From Clostridium sporogenes (lineage in GTDB: Bacteria > Bacillota > Clostridia > Clostridiales > Clostridiaceae): a DNA stretch of 64,000 bases. Each line of letters opens with the position of its first letter. Within the stretch, counting starts at the first letter, position 1. The DNA is taken from positions 1,302,001 to 1,366,000 of the forward strand of contig NZ_CP011663.1 of assembly GCF_001020205.1 (NCBI RefSeq), read 5' to 3'. Positions 27,020 through 36,054 of this stretch are shown here, piece after piece. The translations under genes and the position numbers were made by a program. The notes beneath the pieces were generated by a model. It searched no databases. It was not told the origin of the DNA and saw only the letters and a list, made by a program, of their open reading frames with translations.

Positions 27020-27739
27020 ATGCAGGATGAAATTTTAGATAGAAAAATTTTATTAATTGATGATGAAATGGAACTTTTAAATCTCATGGAAACAGTATTA
27101 AAGAAAGAAGGTTTTAGAAGAATATTAAAAATAAGTAATGGAATTGACGGAGTTAAATTGTGTAAGAGTGAGAAACCAGATATAGTAGTTCTCGATGTGA
27201 TGATGCCAGGTATAGATGGATTTGAAACCTGCAAAAAAATTAGAGAATTTAGTTTCATTCCAATTGTTTTTTTATCAGCAAAATCAGAAGATATAGACAA
27301 AATCCTTGCTCTTGGATTAGGGGGGGATGATTATGTAACAAAACCATTCAGTCCTATAGAGGTAGCTTATAGGATTAAAGCTCATCTTAGAAGAAAAATA
27401 TATATTAAAAATGAAATATATAATACAGAAGAAAAGATAATAAATTTTGGGGATGTAACACTTAATTTAACTAAAGGAGAAGTTATAAAAAATGGAGAAA
27501 ATATAATCTTTGCTCCAAAGGAATATAATTTATTATGCTATATGGCGGAAAACTCTAATAGAATATTAAGTAAGCAAATGCTTTGTAATAAAGTGTGGGG
27601 AGATGACTTTCAAGGTTATGATAATACTATAATGGTTCACATAAGAAAATTAAGGGAAAAAATAGAAGCAGATCCCTCTAATCCTAAGTATATTTTAACT
27701 GTTAAGGGATTAGGCTACAAATTAAATATTGAAAAGTAG
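27020..27739 (+). CDS. OmpR-family response regulator (LanR/CprR-like)
   Basis: A 239-aa regulator with a receiver domain (IDDEM acid pocket, phospho-acceptor Asp in DIVVLDVMMPGIDGFE, Lys in YVTKPFSP) and a C-terminal winged helix (DNTIMVHIRKLREKIE, YILTVKGLGYKL). ATG 27020 has GGGGAG at nine bases; the earlier ATG at 26984 lacks a site. It is encoded just before its kinase and divergent from the LanFEG-like genes it probably activates. Confidence 0.93.
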   Translation: MQDEILDRKILLIDDEMELLNLMETVLKKEGFRRILKISNGIDGVKLCKSEKPDIVVLDVMMPGIDGFETCKKIREFSFIPIVFLSAKSEDIDKILALGLGGDDYVTKPFSPIEVAYRIKAHLRRKIYIKNEIYNTEEKIINFGDVTLNLTKGEVIKNGENIIFAPKEYNLLCYMAENSNRILSKQMLCNKVWGDDFQGYDNTIMVHIRKLREKIEADPSNPKYILTVKGLGYKLNIEK

Positions 27740-27751
27740 GATAGAGTGGAT

Positions 27752-29164
27752 ATGAAATTTATAAATAGAAATAAGTGGACCATCACAAGAACTTTTTTAG
27801 CAGCTTTTTTAATAGTAATAACGCTAACTTTTGTTATTAATTGCGTTTTAATTTTTAGCTCTGTTATTGAAACAAGTAAAATTTCATTAGATAATCCTGA
27901 GGATTTTACAATAGAGTTTTCTAAGTATATATCATATAAAAATAATATACCTTATGTAGAAGAAGAAGGGAAAGAGGAGCTTATAAAAAAAGCCGCATGG
28001 ATTCAGATACTTGATGAAGATTTTAAAGAAAAATATTCTTTCCATAAACCAAAAGTAGCTCCCAAAAGATATAATCCAATAACTTTAATGCATGGATACA
28101 AGTATGATATAGGGTACTATAGTATTTTTATAGGAGAAAGTAAGAATAATCATAAAACTTATAGTTATATTGTAGGGTTTCCTCTTGAGAATATTGCTAA
28201 ACATACTCTTGTATTTAGTCCTTTTATGGTTAAAAAAATTATTAGTGGAGGTATACTATTTTTATTATGTATTAATATATTGATTGCAATAATAGTAGCC
28301 TATCTTTTTTTTGCTACTAAGATGGGAAAACCTTTAGAGCGTATAATACAAGGTATAAAAGAGTTATCAGAAGGAAACTATGAAAAGTATTATAAAGAAG
28401 AGGGCATATATAGGGAGGTATTTGTTAGTTTAAATAAGCTCAATAAAATTCTTAATGAAAATAAACTTCAAAGAAAAGAATTAGATAAAATGAGAGATAA
28501 TTGGATTACTTCTATATCCCATGATGTTAAAACTCCATTATCTTCTATAAAAGGGTATTCAGAAATTATGAAAAAACCTGATTATAGTTTTTCACCTTCA
28601 GAAGTAAAAGAATATTCAAGTATAATATGGAAAAAGGCTTCATATATACAAGCTTTGATTGAAGAATTAAATTTAACATATAAGCTTAAAAATAAATTAT
28701 TTTTAGTAAATAAAAGTAAAACAAATATGGTAAATATGCTGCAAAACATAATTATAGAAATTTTAAATCATCCTATGTATTCAAAGAGAAATTTAAATTT
28801 TCACTATCAAAAAGAAATCGTTATGGGTTTTGTGGATGAAGTTCTTTTAAAAAGAGCACTTACTAATTTAATTTTTAATGCTATAATCCATAATGATGAA
28901 AAAGTTAAGGTTGATATTTTAATATATGAAAAAGATAATAGCATATATATTCTAATAAAGGATACAGGAAAAGGTATTTCAAAAGAAGATTTACCATATA
29001 TTTTTGAGAGGTATTACAGAGGTACAAATACTTCTTCCTCTAATGAGGGATCAGGGTTAGGAATGGCTATAGCTAAACAAATAATTGACATACATAGAGG
29101 AGAGATTTATATAGAAAGTAAATTAGATGTAGGAACTGATATAACAATAATTTTAAATAAGTAA
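27752..29164 (+). CDS. Sensor histidine kinase (LanK/CprK-like)
   Basis: A ~470-aa membrane kinase: helix 1 (~15-40), a ~120-residue extracellular sensor domain, helix 2 (~165-190), a HAMP segment, the His box SISHDVKTPLSSIKGYSEIM, and an ATPase domain with DTGKGISKEDLPYIFERYYRG and GSGLGMAIAKQI. Such kinases detect peptide antibiotics outside the cell. ATG 27752 is preferred over GTG 27746 because AGGA lies ten bases before it. The gene ends at a hairpin. Confidence 0.93.
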   Translation: MKFINRNKWTITRTFLAAFLIVITLTFVINCVLIFSSVIETSKISLDNPEDFTIEFSKYISYKNNIPYVEEEGKEELIKKAAWIQILDEDFKEKYSFHKPKVAPKRYNPITLMHGYKYDIGYYSIFIGESKNNHKTYSYIVGFPLENIAKHTLVFSPFMVKKIISGGILFLLCINILIAIIVAYLFFATKMGKPLERIIQGIKELSEGNYEKYYKEEGIYREVFVSLNKLNKILNENKLQRKELDKMRDNWITSISHDVKTPLSSIKGYSEIMKKPDYSFSPSEVKEYSSIIWKKASYIQALIEELNLTYKLKNKLFLVNKSKTNMVNMLQNIIIEILNHPMYSKRNLNFHYQKEIVMGFVDEVLLKRALTNLIFNAIIHNDEKVKVDILIYEKDNSIYILIKDTGKGISKEDLPYIFERYYRGTNTSSSNEGSGLGMAIAKQIIDIHRGEIYIESKLDVGTDITIILNK

Positions 29165-29168
29165 AATA

Positions 29169-29212
29169 AGGGGGCTTTATCAAAATCAAATTTGATTTGA
29201 TAAAGCTCCTTT
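29169..29212 (+). terminator. Terminator of the LanRK-like operon
   Basis: A long stem (GGGGCTTTATC...AATCAAA with TTTGATTTGATAAAGCTCC, one bulged A) is followed by TTTGTTTTA. Confidence 0.85.
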
Positions 29213-29450
29213 GTTTTATAAAAATAATATATTTTAAAGAGAATCTTGAATACTAGTGTATTTTAATATATTATTAACTTAAAGATTTAAGTGTTATATT
29301 TAAATATAACAAAAAAATGTAAATATATTATTGTATAAATAATTTTTTAAATCTTTAGAATTTCAATTAAGAAAAACTAAAATCATGTAAATAAGCCTTA
29401 AATAGTATAATTTTATATTTTATAAATTATATTAATAAGGTATAAAACAT

Positions 29451-29920
29451 TTTGGAGAGAACGCATCAGATATTTATAATAATAAAAAAGCATATTAAAA
29501 TAGTGCTGAAATGTTATTTAATTATGATTTCTCAGGCTTTACACTTTTAAGACTTAAAAATATAGTTAATTAAATTATGATGGAACACCTACTGCTGAAA
29601 TAGCTCCTTTTGCGGATATTTTAGCCATTAAGCCAGTTCCTGTAACATTTACAGTGAGTAATGTTAATTTAGCAAGTGACGAAAAGTTATATTTAACAGG
29701 AAGTAGGTGGGAAATGGCTAATTGGAGTACGGAATTTTATCCATTACAATTTAAAAATAATAATGGAAGTTATACAATTACCACACATCTTGCTGAAGGT
29801 CATAATTACGAATTTAAAGCGATAAAGAAAAATAATAATGGAAATGTGATATGGCAAGGTGGTTATAATCAGTTTTATAATCTTCCCAAAGGTGGAGATT
29901 CCTATACTTGGAGTTGGTAA
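29451..29920 (+). pseudogene. Remnant of a secreted amylase-type enzyme: C-terminal starch-binding module
   Basis: From 29570 to TAA 29920 one frame encodes an almost complete starch-binding module of the CBM20 type: a linker (DGTPTAEIAPFADILAIKPV), a beta-sandwich start PVTFTVSN, tryptophans in GSRWEMANWSTEF, YEFKAIKKNNNGNVIWQGG, and the terminal GGDSYTWSW. Upstream, frames from 29451 look coding (FGENASDIYNNKKAY) but hold stops at 29496 and 29567, and no catalytic domain or signal peptide is present. The GTG at 29654 is unlikely to be a true start. This is the tail of a lost alpha-amylase or cyclodextrin glucanotransferase gene. Confidence 0.75.
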
Positions 29921-30002
29921 AATATAAATGTATTATTTAATTGAAATATGTACAAAATAGATAAAACAATTTAATTATTGTAAAATAATTTCAATTCTAG
30001 TG

Positions 30003-30031
30003 TTGACAGTAAATTTAAATCATGATATAAT
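30003..30031 (+). promoter_or_regulatory. Consensus sigma-A promoter of tyrS
   Basis: TTGACA (30003-30008), a 17-bp spacer, and TATAAT (30026-30031): a perfect match to the vegetative promoter. Transcription should start near 30038, at the beginning of the T-box leader. Confidence 0.9.
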
Positions 30032-30037
30032 TCACTC

Positions 30038-30346
30038 AAAATATTAAATTAAAAGCTGTGATGAGAAGAAGTAAAAATATAAATTCTTTTAAAGAGAGCT
30101 TCTGGTTGGTGAAAAGAAGAAAAGAAAGATATTTTGAATACATCTCTGAGCGGAGCACCGAATCCTTATTTAAGGTAGTAGATTGTTTTCGGAATCCCTG
30201 CACCCGTTATAGTGCTAGAGTATACAAACTATTTTTTAGTTTAAGTACTTGAAAAGGTTAGGTATGGTGACATATCTGATAAAACGAGGTGGTACCACGT
30301 GAGTATAACTCCCGTCCTCTAGTTAAGCTAGAGACGGGATTTTTTG
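30038..30346 (+). promoter_or_regulatory. Tyrosine T-box riboswitch leader
   Basis: This leader senses uncharged tRNA-Tyr and lets transcription continue into tyrS. Features in order: a stem I 5' side with the AGTA motif; the distal loop GGTTGGTG; the specifier loop GAATACATCTCTGAGC, with a UAC tyrosine codon at 30139-30141; stem II/III sequence; the hallmark AACGAGGTGGTACCACG at 30283-30299; and a terminator at 30311-30346. The antiterminator and terminator compete through the GGTACC...CCCGTC region. tyrS follows about 230 bp later. Confidence 0.93.
30311..30346 (+). terminator. Regulated terminator of the T-box
   Basis: CCCGTCCTCTAG pairs with CTAGAGACGGG (one bulged C), followed by ATTTTTTG. 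It forms when tRNA-Tyr is charged. Confidence 0.9.
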
Positions 30347-30572
30347 CATTTAAAATAACATTTAATTAGTTAAAAATAAACTATACTATTTAAATTTTCA
30401 TATATTATTAAAACAATAATTTTAATAAATAAAAAAGTTAAAAAAATAATTTATATAAATAAGCGCTTAGAAAATTGAAATTTAAATCTAAATCTAAAAC
30501 AATAAAAGTAAAATAATTACCATATGCATATGGCCTTATAAAAAATATTATAATTTTAGGGAGGCTATAAAA

Positions 30573-31775
30573 ATGAAAAGTATAGAAGAGCAAATAAAAA
30601 TAATATCTAAAGGTGTAGATGAAATTATAAATGTAGAAGATTTAAAAAATAAACTAGAAAGATCACAAAAAACAGGCAAACCTCTAACAGTTAAATTAGG
30701 ATTAGACCCTACAGCACCTGACATTCATATAGGTCATTCAGTAGTTTTAAGAAAAATAAGACAGCTACAAGACTTAGGACATAGAGCAGTTATAATAATA
30801 GGAGACTTTACAGGAAGAATAGGAGATCCAACAGGAAAGTCTAAAACTAGAAAACCATTAACACAAGAAGAAGTTATGTTTAATGCTAAAACTTATGAAG
30901 AACAAATATTTAAAATAATAGATAAAGATAAGACAGACTTAAAATTTAATAGCGAATGGTTAGGCAAATTATCTTTAAGAGATACTATAGAGTTGACTTC
31001 GAAATATACAGTAGCTAGAATGCTTGAAAGGGAAGATTTTAAAAAGAGATTTGAAAGTCACTCTAGTATAGGAATACACGAATTCTTTTACCCATTACTA
31101 CAAGCTTTTGACTCTGTTACTTTAAAGGCAGATATAGAATTAGGGGGAACAGATCAAAGATTTAACCTTCTTATGGGAAGAACTATACAAAAGGATTTTG
31201 ATCAAGAAAGCCAAGTAGCTATTCTTATGCCATTATTAGAGGGAACAGATGGAAAAGACAAAATGAGCAAAAGTTTAGGAAACTATATAGGAATAAATGA
31301 AGATGCCAATGATATATACGGAAAAGTTATGTCTATACCAGATGAAATGATAGTTAAATACTATGAATTAGCTACAGATATACATCCAGATGAAGTAGCA
31401 AAAATAAAAGCAAAATTAGAAGAAGAAAATGTTAATCCAAGAGATATTAAAATGGAACTAGCTAAAGAAATAGTAAGACTATACCATGGAGAAGAAGTAT
31501 CTATAAAAGCAGAAGAAAATTTCAAAAATATATTCCAACAAGGAAATATGCCAGAAGATATAGGTACTATAGAAGAAAATGTAGCTGAAACAAATATAGT
31601 GGACTTAATAGTTAAGGCGGAATTTGCTCCTAGTAAAAATGAAGCTAGAAGATTAGTAAAACAAGGAGCAGTAAAAATAAATGGAGAAAAAGTAGACGAA
31701 GAATGTAAAGTAAAGAATGAAGACATACTTCAAGTAGGAAAGAAGAAGTTTATAAAAATATTAAGTCAAAAGTAA
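30573..31775 (+). CDS. tyrS: Tyrosyl-tRNA synthetase
   Basis: A 400-aa class I synthetase that charges tRNA-Tyr. It shows the HIGH motif (DIHIGHS, residues ~52-55), VKLGLDPTAPD, a KMSKS motif at ~230-234 (GKDKMSKSLGN), and a C-terminal S4 RNA-binding domain (NEARRLVKQGAVKINGEKV). The sequence type resembles the TyrZ branch. An AGGGAGG site fits the start. Expression is controlled by the T-box leader, with a 226-bp AT-rich gap in between; a strong terminator follows. Confidence 0.97.
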   Translation: MKSIEEQIKIISKGVDEIINVEDLKNKLERSQKTGKPLTVKLGLDPTAPDIHIGHSVVLRKIRQLQDLGHRAVIIIGDFTGRIGDPTGKSKTRKPLTQEEVMFNAKTYEEQIFKIIDKDKTDLKFNSEWLGKLSLRDTIELTSKYTVARMLEREDFKKRFESHSSIGIHEFFYPLLQAFDSVTLKADIELGGTDQRFNLLMGRTIQKDFDQESQVAILMPLLEGTDGKDKMSKSLGNYIGINEDANDIYGKVMSIPDEMIVKYYELATDIHPDEVAKIKAKLEEENVNPRDIKMELAKEIVRLYHGEEVSIKAEENFKNIFQQGNMPEDIGTIEENVAETNIVDLIVKAEFAPSKNEARRLVKQGAVKINGEKVDEECKVKNEDILQVGKKKFIKILSQK

Positions 31776-31794
31776 TTTAATAAAAATTATAATA

Positions 31795-31843
31795 AAATCT
31801 GTGTAAACTCTAATAACAATGGAGTTTACACAGATTTTTTATT
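31795..31843 (+). terminator. tyrS terminator
   Basis: A 15-bp perfect stem (AATCTGTGTAAACTC with GAGTTTACACAGATT) is followed by six T residues. Confidence 0.92.
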
Positions 31844-31910
31844 TTAATTTTGTCACTAAACTGTAAGAAGTATAATTTATAATTTACATTATAGTATAAA
31901 CAGAGTTTTT

Positions 31911-32005
31911 GCTTTAGGGGAAGTTTTTGCTCCTACTAAAGCTTAGGAAATGGCTACCCAGAGATGTAGCCGCTCTTTACTCTTAACTTTAAGAAGATGG
32001 GAGTA
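31911..32005 (+). ncRNA. Candidate structured leader RNA or IS200/IS605-end relic
   Basis: Three consecutive hairpin-forming segments stand out from AT-rich DNA. GCTTTAG (31911-31917) pairs with CTAAAGC (31936-31942). GGCTAC (31952-31957) pairs with GTAGCC (31966-31971). TACTC (31978-31982) pairs with GAGTA (32001-32005). A promoter-like TTGTCA / TATAAT (31850-31855, 31871-31876; short 15-bp spacer) lies upstream, and the ABC operon begins at 32065. It matches no riboswitch I know. The base composition and terminal GATGGGAGTA hairpin recall right ends / omega-type RNAs of IS200/IS605 elements. Confidence 0.4.
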
Positions 32006-32064
32006 CTAGATCGGATAGTTATGGGATAAAATTAGAATTTTAATTTGTTAAGGGGATGACTTTA

Positions 32065-32748
32065 ATGAGTATATTAAAAGCTATAAATCTTAAGAAATAC
32101 TATGGAGAAGAAGCTAATAGAGTAAAAGCCTTAGATGGGGTTAATATTGAAGTGAATGAAGGTGAATTTGTAGCTATTGTAGGTACATCTGGAAGTGGTA
32201 AAAGTACTCTTTTGCATATGTTAGGTGGACTTGATAGGCCAACTTGTGGAGATGTAATTATAAGTAACAAGAATATATTTACAATGAGTGATGATGAACT
32301 TACAGTATTTAGACGTAGAAATATAGGTTTTGTATTTCAAAATTATAATCTTGTACCTATATTAAATGTATACGAAAATATTATACTCCCAATAGAGCTT
32401 GATGGAGGAAAAATTGATAAAGGATATATAGATAATATTATAAAAGTTTTAGGGTTAAGTAGTAAGTCTAATAATACACCTAATAATCTTTCAGGAGGTC
32501 AGCAGCAACGTGTTGCAATATCAAGAGCATTATCTACAAAACCATCTATAATACTAGCAGATGAACCTACGGGAAACCTTGATAGTAAAACCAGTATGGA
32601 GGTTATGGGACTTTTGAAAATGACAAGCAAAAAGTTTAATCAAACAATAGTTATGATAACTCATAATGAAGAAATTGCACAACTTGCTGACAGAACAATT
32701 CATATTGAAGATGGTAAGATTCTTGGAGGTGTCTCCTATGAAATTTGA
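32065..32748 (+). CDS. ABC transporter ATP-binding protein (BceA/MacB type)
   Basis: A 227-aa ATPase: Walker A GTSGSGKST, Q-loop FQNYNLVPI, signature LSGGQQQR, Walker B IILADEPTGNLD, switch THNEE. ATG 32065 is nine bases from AAGGGG; the earlier in-frame ATG at 32056 abuts that site. It overlaps the permease start by 11 bp. It belongs to a Bce-like detoxification or sensing module together with the two-component genes at 35377-37067. Confidence 0.94.
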   Translation: MSILKAINLKKYYGEEANRVKALDGVNIEVNEGEFVAIVGTSGSGKSTLLHMLGGLDRPTCGDVIISNKNIFTMSDDELTVFRRRNIGFVFQNYNLVPILNVYENIILPIELDGGKIDKGYIDNIIKVLGLSSKSNNTPNNLSGGQQQRVAISRALSTKPSIILADEPTGNLDSKTSMEVMGLLKMTSKKFNQTIVMITHNEEIAQLADRTIHIEDGKILGGVSYEI

Positions 32749-35209
32749 AAATAATAATAAAGCCATTATAAAGAAGCTTACTAAAAATAGCATAAAAGCT
32801 AATAAAATCAGAAATATATTTGCAATTATTGCAATAGCTATAACAACTATATTATTTACATCTTTGTTTACTATAGGCATGGGAATAAAAAATTCAATGG
32901 AACAGCAAACAATGAGACAAGTAGGGGGATATGCTCATGGAAGTTATAAATATATAACCCAGGATGAACTTGATAAAATTAAGAAACATCCTTCTATAAA
33001 GGAGCTTGGATATTCTATTATGTTAAATTCAGCGGAAAATATAGAATTGTTGAAGCATTATACTGAAATTAGATATGTTACAGATAATCAGGCAAAAATG
33101 TTTTTTTCTAGTCCAACAAAAGGAAAAATGCCTGAAAAGGAAAATGAAATAGCAACAGACACATCTGTTCTTGACTTGTTAGGAGTGCAGCACAAAATAG
33201 GAGAAAAGGTTAGAGTAGAATATTATATTGATAAGGAAAAATTTTCTAAAGAATTTATTTTATCTGGTTTTTGGCAGCATGATGAGGTTATGCCTGCCAG
33301 CATGATGTTTGTATCTAAACAATTTATTGATAAAAATATTGGAGACAGAATTAATAAACCTCATAAGCCAGGAGATTATGTAGGGACAATAAGTGCAGAT
33401 GTTATGTTTAAAAATAGTAGAGGCATTAAGGAAAAAATGGAGAAGGTTATAACTGACAGTGGTTTTAGCTTTGATAAATCACCTAATTCCATTGCTTTTG
33501 GAGTAAATTGGGCTTATTTAAGTACAAACAATGATAAAGATCCATCTATTATAATTGCAGGTGTTGGGGCGCTTTTATTAATTATATTCACAGGATATTT
33601 GATAATATATAATATTTTTCAGATATCTGTAATAAAGGATATTCGGTTTTATGGATTGCTTAAAACAGTAGGTACCTCTTCAAAACAAATAAAAAAACTT
33701 ATAAAAAATCAAGCATTGTTGTTATCTATTATAGGAATTCCAATTGGTCTTATCTTAGGCTATGTAATTGGAAATGTGCTTTTACCTATTATTATAAGCA
33801 CAAGTAATATTAAGACAAGTTATATATCTTTTAGTCCTATTATTTTTATTGGATCTGCAGTATTTGCAATTATTACAGTACTAATAAGTTGTAGAAAACC
33901 GGGTAAAATTGCAGCAAAGGTTTCTCCAGTAGAAGCAACAAGATATGTAGATGGTACTGTTAAATTTAAAAAAGAGAAAAGGTCTTCAAAGGGTGGCAAG
34001 ATTTATAATATGGCTAAATATAATATGTTAAGAAATAAGAAGAAAACTATTTTGGTAGTTATTTCAATATCCTTAAGTTTAATAATTCTTAACTCAGTAT
34101 TTACTTTTGTAAAAGGCTTTAGTATGGATAAATTTGTAGAACATGAGATAGCAACTGATTTTATAGCAGCCAATACTAATTATTTTAATGTGAGTAAGAC
34201 TTTTACAACGGAAGATGATATAGTATCAGAAGAATTGATTAGTAATATAAATAAACTTGATGGAATTAAAGGGGGAGGAAAAATTTATTATAATGTAGAA
34301 CCTAGTACCATAATTTTTAATGATAGAAAATCACGTTTACAATTATATGGTATGGATGATTTCCCTTTATCTAAATTAAATGTAGTTGAAGGTAAAATAG
34401 ATTTAGAAAAATTTAAAACAGGTAAGTATATTATTGAAAATCTAGATTCAGATGATAATGGGAGAGTAAGAATTGAAGAAAGCAAATGTAAAATAGGGGA
34501 TAAGGTTATTGTAAAACTAGAAGATAATATAACTAAAGAATATGAAGTTATGGCAAAAGCAGAGCTTAAATATAAAATGTCTGTTAGATATTCAATTGAA
34601 GATAGTAAGCAAATGTGTATTCCATCATCAGAATTTAAAAAAGAAATAAAACAACCATTAATAATGTCTTATGTGTTTGATATAGATGACAAATATGTAG
34701 ATAAAACGGAAAAGTTTTTGAATGACTATACTAAAACTATTGAACCACAAATGAATTATGAATCAAAACAAAAATATGAAAATGAGTTTAAAAAATTAGA
34801 AAATATGTTTTTATTAGTAGGTGGTGTTACTAGTTTAATAATTGGAGTAATTGGAATATTAAATTTTATAAACACTATGCTTACAAGTATAATATCAAGA
34901 AGAAGAGAATTTGCAATGTTACAAAGTATAGGTATGACTAATAAACAACTAAATAAGATGTTAATATTAGAGGGAGTTTTTTATGCTTTAGGATCAATAG
35001 TTATATCTATAATATTAGGTAGTATAGTATCTTTAACAATTGTTAAAATAATTGGAGGTAGTTTATGGTTTTTTAAATATAAATTTATATTAACTCCAAT
35101 TTTAATTTTATCACCAATCTTAGTTTTAATATCAATAATAGTTCCTTTTGTTATATATGTAAATGTAAATAAGCAAACTATTGTTGAAAGATTAAGAGAA
35201 TTAGAATAA
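32738..35209 (+). CDS. FtsX-type ABC permease (MacB/BceB-like), 823 aa
   Basis: It has a helix near residues 25-45 (FAIIAIAITTILFTSLF), an extracellular domain, an FtsX block (~270-400), another single helix (~445-465), a second extracellular domain and a C-terminal FtsX block (~690-820). The two halves are similar in layout. ATG 32738 follows GGAGGTG inside the ATPase gene. Partner ATPase and a downstream short-sensor kinase suggest the transporter itself is the antibiotic sensor, as in BceAB-RS systems; the substrate is unknown. Confidence 0.92.
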   Translation: MKFENNNKAIIKKLTKNSIKANKIRNIFAIIAIAITTILFTSLFTIGMGIKNSMEQQTMRQVGGYAHGSYKYITQDELDKIKKHPSIKELGYSIMLNSAENIELLKHYTEIRYVTDNQAKMFFSSPTKGKMPEKENEIATDTSVLDLLGVQHKIGEKVRVEYYIDKEKFSKEFILSGFWQHDEVMPASMMFVSKQFIDKNIGDRINKPHKPGDYVGTISADVMFKNSRGIKEKMEKVITDSGFSFDKSPNSIAFGVNWAYLSTNNDKDPSIIIAGVGALLLIIFTGYLIIYNIFQISVIKDIRFYGLLKTVGTSSKQIKKLIKNQALLLSIIGIPIGLILGYVIGNVLLPIIISTSNIKTSYISFSPIIFIGSAVFAIITVLISCRKPGKIAAKVSPVEATRYVDGTVKFKKEKRSSKGGKIYNMAKYNMLRNKKKTILVVISISLSLIILNSVFTFVKGFSMDKFVEHEIATDFIAANTNYFNVSKTFTTEDDIVSEELISNINKLDGIKGGGKIYYNVEPSTIIFNDRKSRLQLYGMDDFPLSKLNVVEGKIDLEKFKTGKYIIENLDSDDNGRVRIEESKCKIGDKVIVKLEDNITKEYEVMAKAELKYKMSVRYSIEDSKQMCIPSSEFKKEIKQPLIMSYVFDIDDKYVDKTEKFLNDYTKTIEPQMNYESKQKYENEFKKLENMFLLVGGVTSLIIGVIGILNFINTMLTSIISRRREFAMLQSIGMTNKQLNKMLILEGVFYALGSIVISIILGSIVSLTIVKIIGGSLWFFKYKFILTPILILSPILVLISIIVPFVIYVNVNKQTIVERLRELE

Positions 35210-35218
35210 GTATTAATA

Positions 35219-35265
35219 TTAAGAGAATGTCTCAAAATAGATTACATTTTCAGACACTCTCTTAA
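35219..35265 (+). terminator. Hairpin between the ABC and two-component genes
   Basis: A 14-bp stem with one mismatch (35219-35232 with 35252-35265) has only a weak T-tract, so it may be leaky. Confidence 0.6.
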
Positions 35266-35376
35266 TTCCATGGTATAATATGGATATATGAAACGAGTAA
35301 ATAGAAAAATTAAATGATTAAAATGAGATAGATTAAGTTTTTATAAGAGCAGTTTGTTTATTATAGGGGTGATTCT

Positions 35377-36054
35377 TTGACAAATATATTAATAATAGAA
35401 GATGACAGACTTTTAAATAGAGATATCAAATATGTACTGATGAGGGATAAATATAATGTTATTAGCTCTTATAGTTATGATGAGGGATATAATGAATTTT
35501 TAAATAATAATATGGATTTAATATTACTTGATATAAAATTAATGCATAAAAGTGGGCTAAAGCTTTGTGAAAAAATCCGTAAGATTTCAGAGGTACCTAT
35601 AATTTTTATAACAGCTAATGATACGGATCAAGATATGGTAGATGGTTTTAAAAAAGGATGTGACGACTATATAGCAAAGCCATTTTCTATGGAAATTTTA
35701 AGGCAAAGAATTAAGGCAGTATTAAAAAGAACTAATATACAAGATAAAAATATATTTAAGTATAGAGACATAACTATTGATTATAATATGATGATTTTAA
35801 AAAAATGTGAAAAAATAATAAAGTTAACTACAACAGAATATAAGATTGTAGAATTACTCACTAAGAATAAAAATCAGGTTATGCCTCGAAAAATAATATT
35901 AGAAAAATTATGGGATGCTAATGGTAATTTTGTAGATGAAAATGCATTAAGTGTAAATATTCGTAGACTCAGACAAAAGATAGAGGACAACCCTAAAAAA
36001 CCTAAGTACGTAATTACTATATTTGGAACTGGATATACATGGGGTGAGGTTTAA
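35377..36054 (+). CDS. OmpR-family response regulator (BceR-like)
   Basis: A 225-aa regulator: receiver domain (IIEDD, phospho-Asp in LILLDIKLMHKSG, Lys in DYIAKPFS) and winged helix (FVDENALSVNIRRLRQKIED, YVITIFGTGYTW). It starts with TTG after TAGGGGTGAT. The stop overlaps the kinase ATG by one base. It probably controls the ABC operon at 32065. Confidence 0.92.
   Translation: MTNILIIEDDRLLNRDIKYVLMRDKYNVISSYSYDEGYNEFLNNNMDLILLDIKLMHKSGLKLCEKIRKISEVPIIFITANDTDQDMVDGFKKGCDDYIAKPFSMEILRQRIKAVLKRTNIQDKNIFKYRDITIDYNMMILKKCEKIIKLTTTEYKIVELLTKNKNQVMPRKIILEKLWDANGNFVDENALSVNIRRLRQKIEDNPKKPKYVITIFGTGYTWGEV

Noticed and set aside
29654..29920. Independent 88-aa gene starting at GTG 29654
   Set aside because: The same frame extends upstream as amylase-linker sequence and no Shine-Dalgarno site precedes the GTG, so it is part of a remnant.
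30058..30252. 64-codon open frame upstream of tyrS
   Set aside because: It lies inside the T-box leader, whose specifier and T-box motifs explain the sequence.
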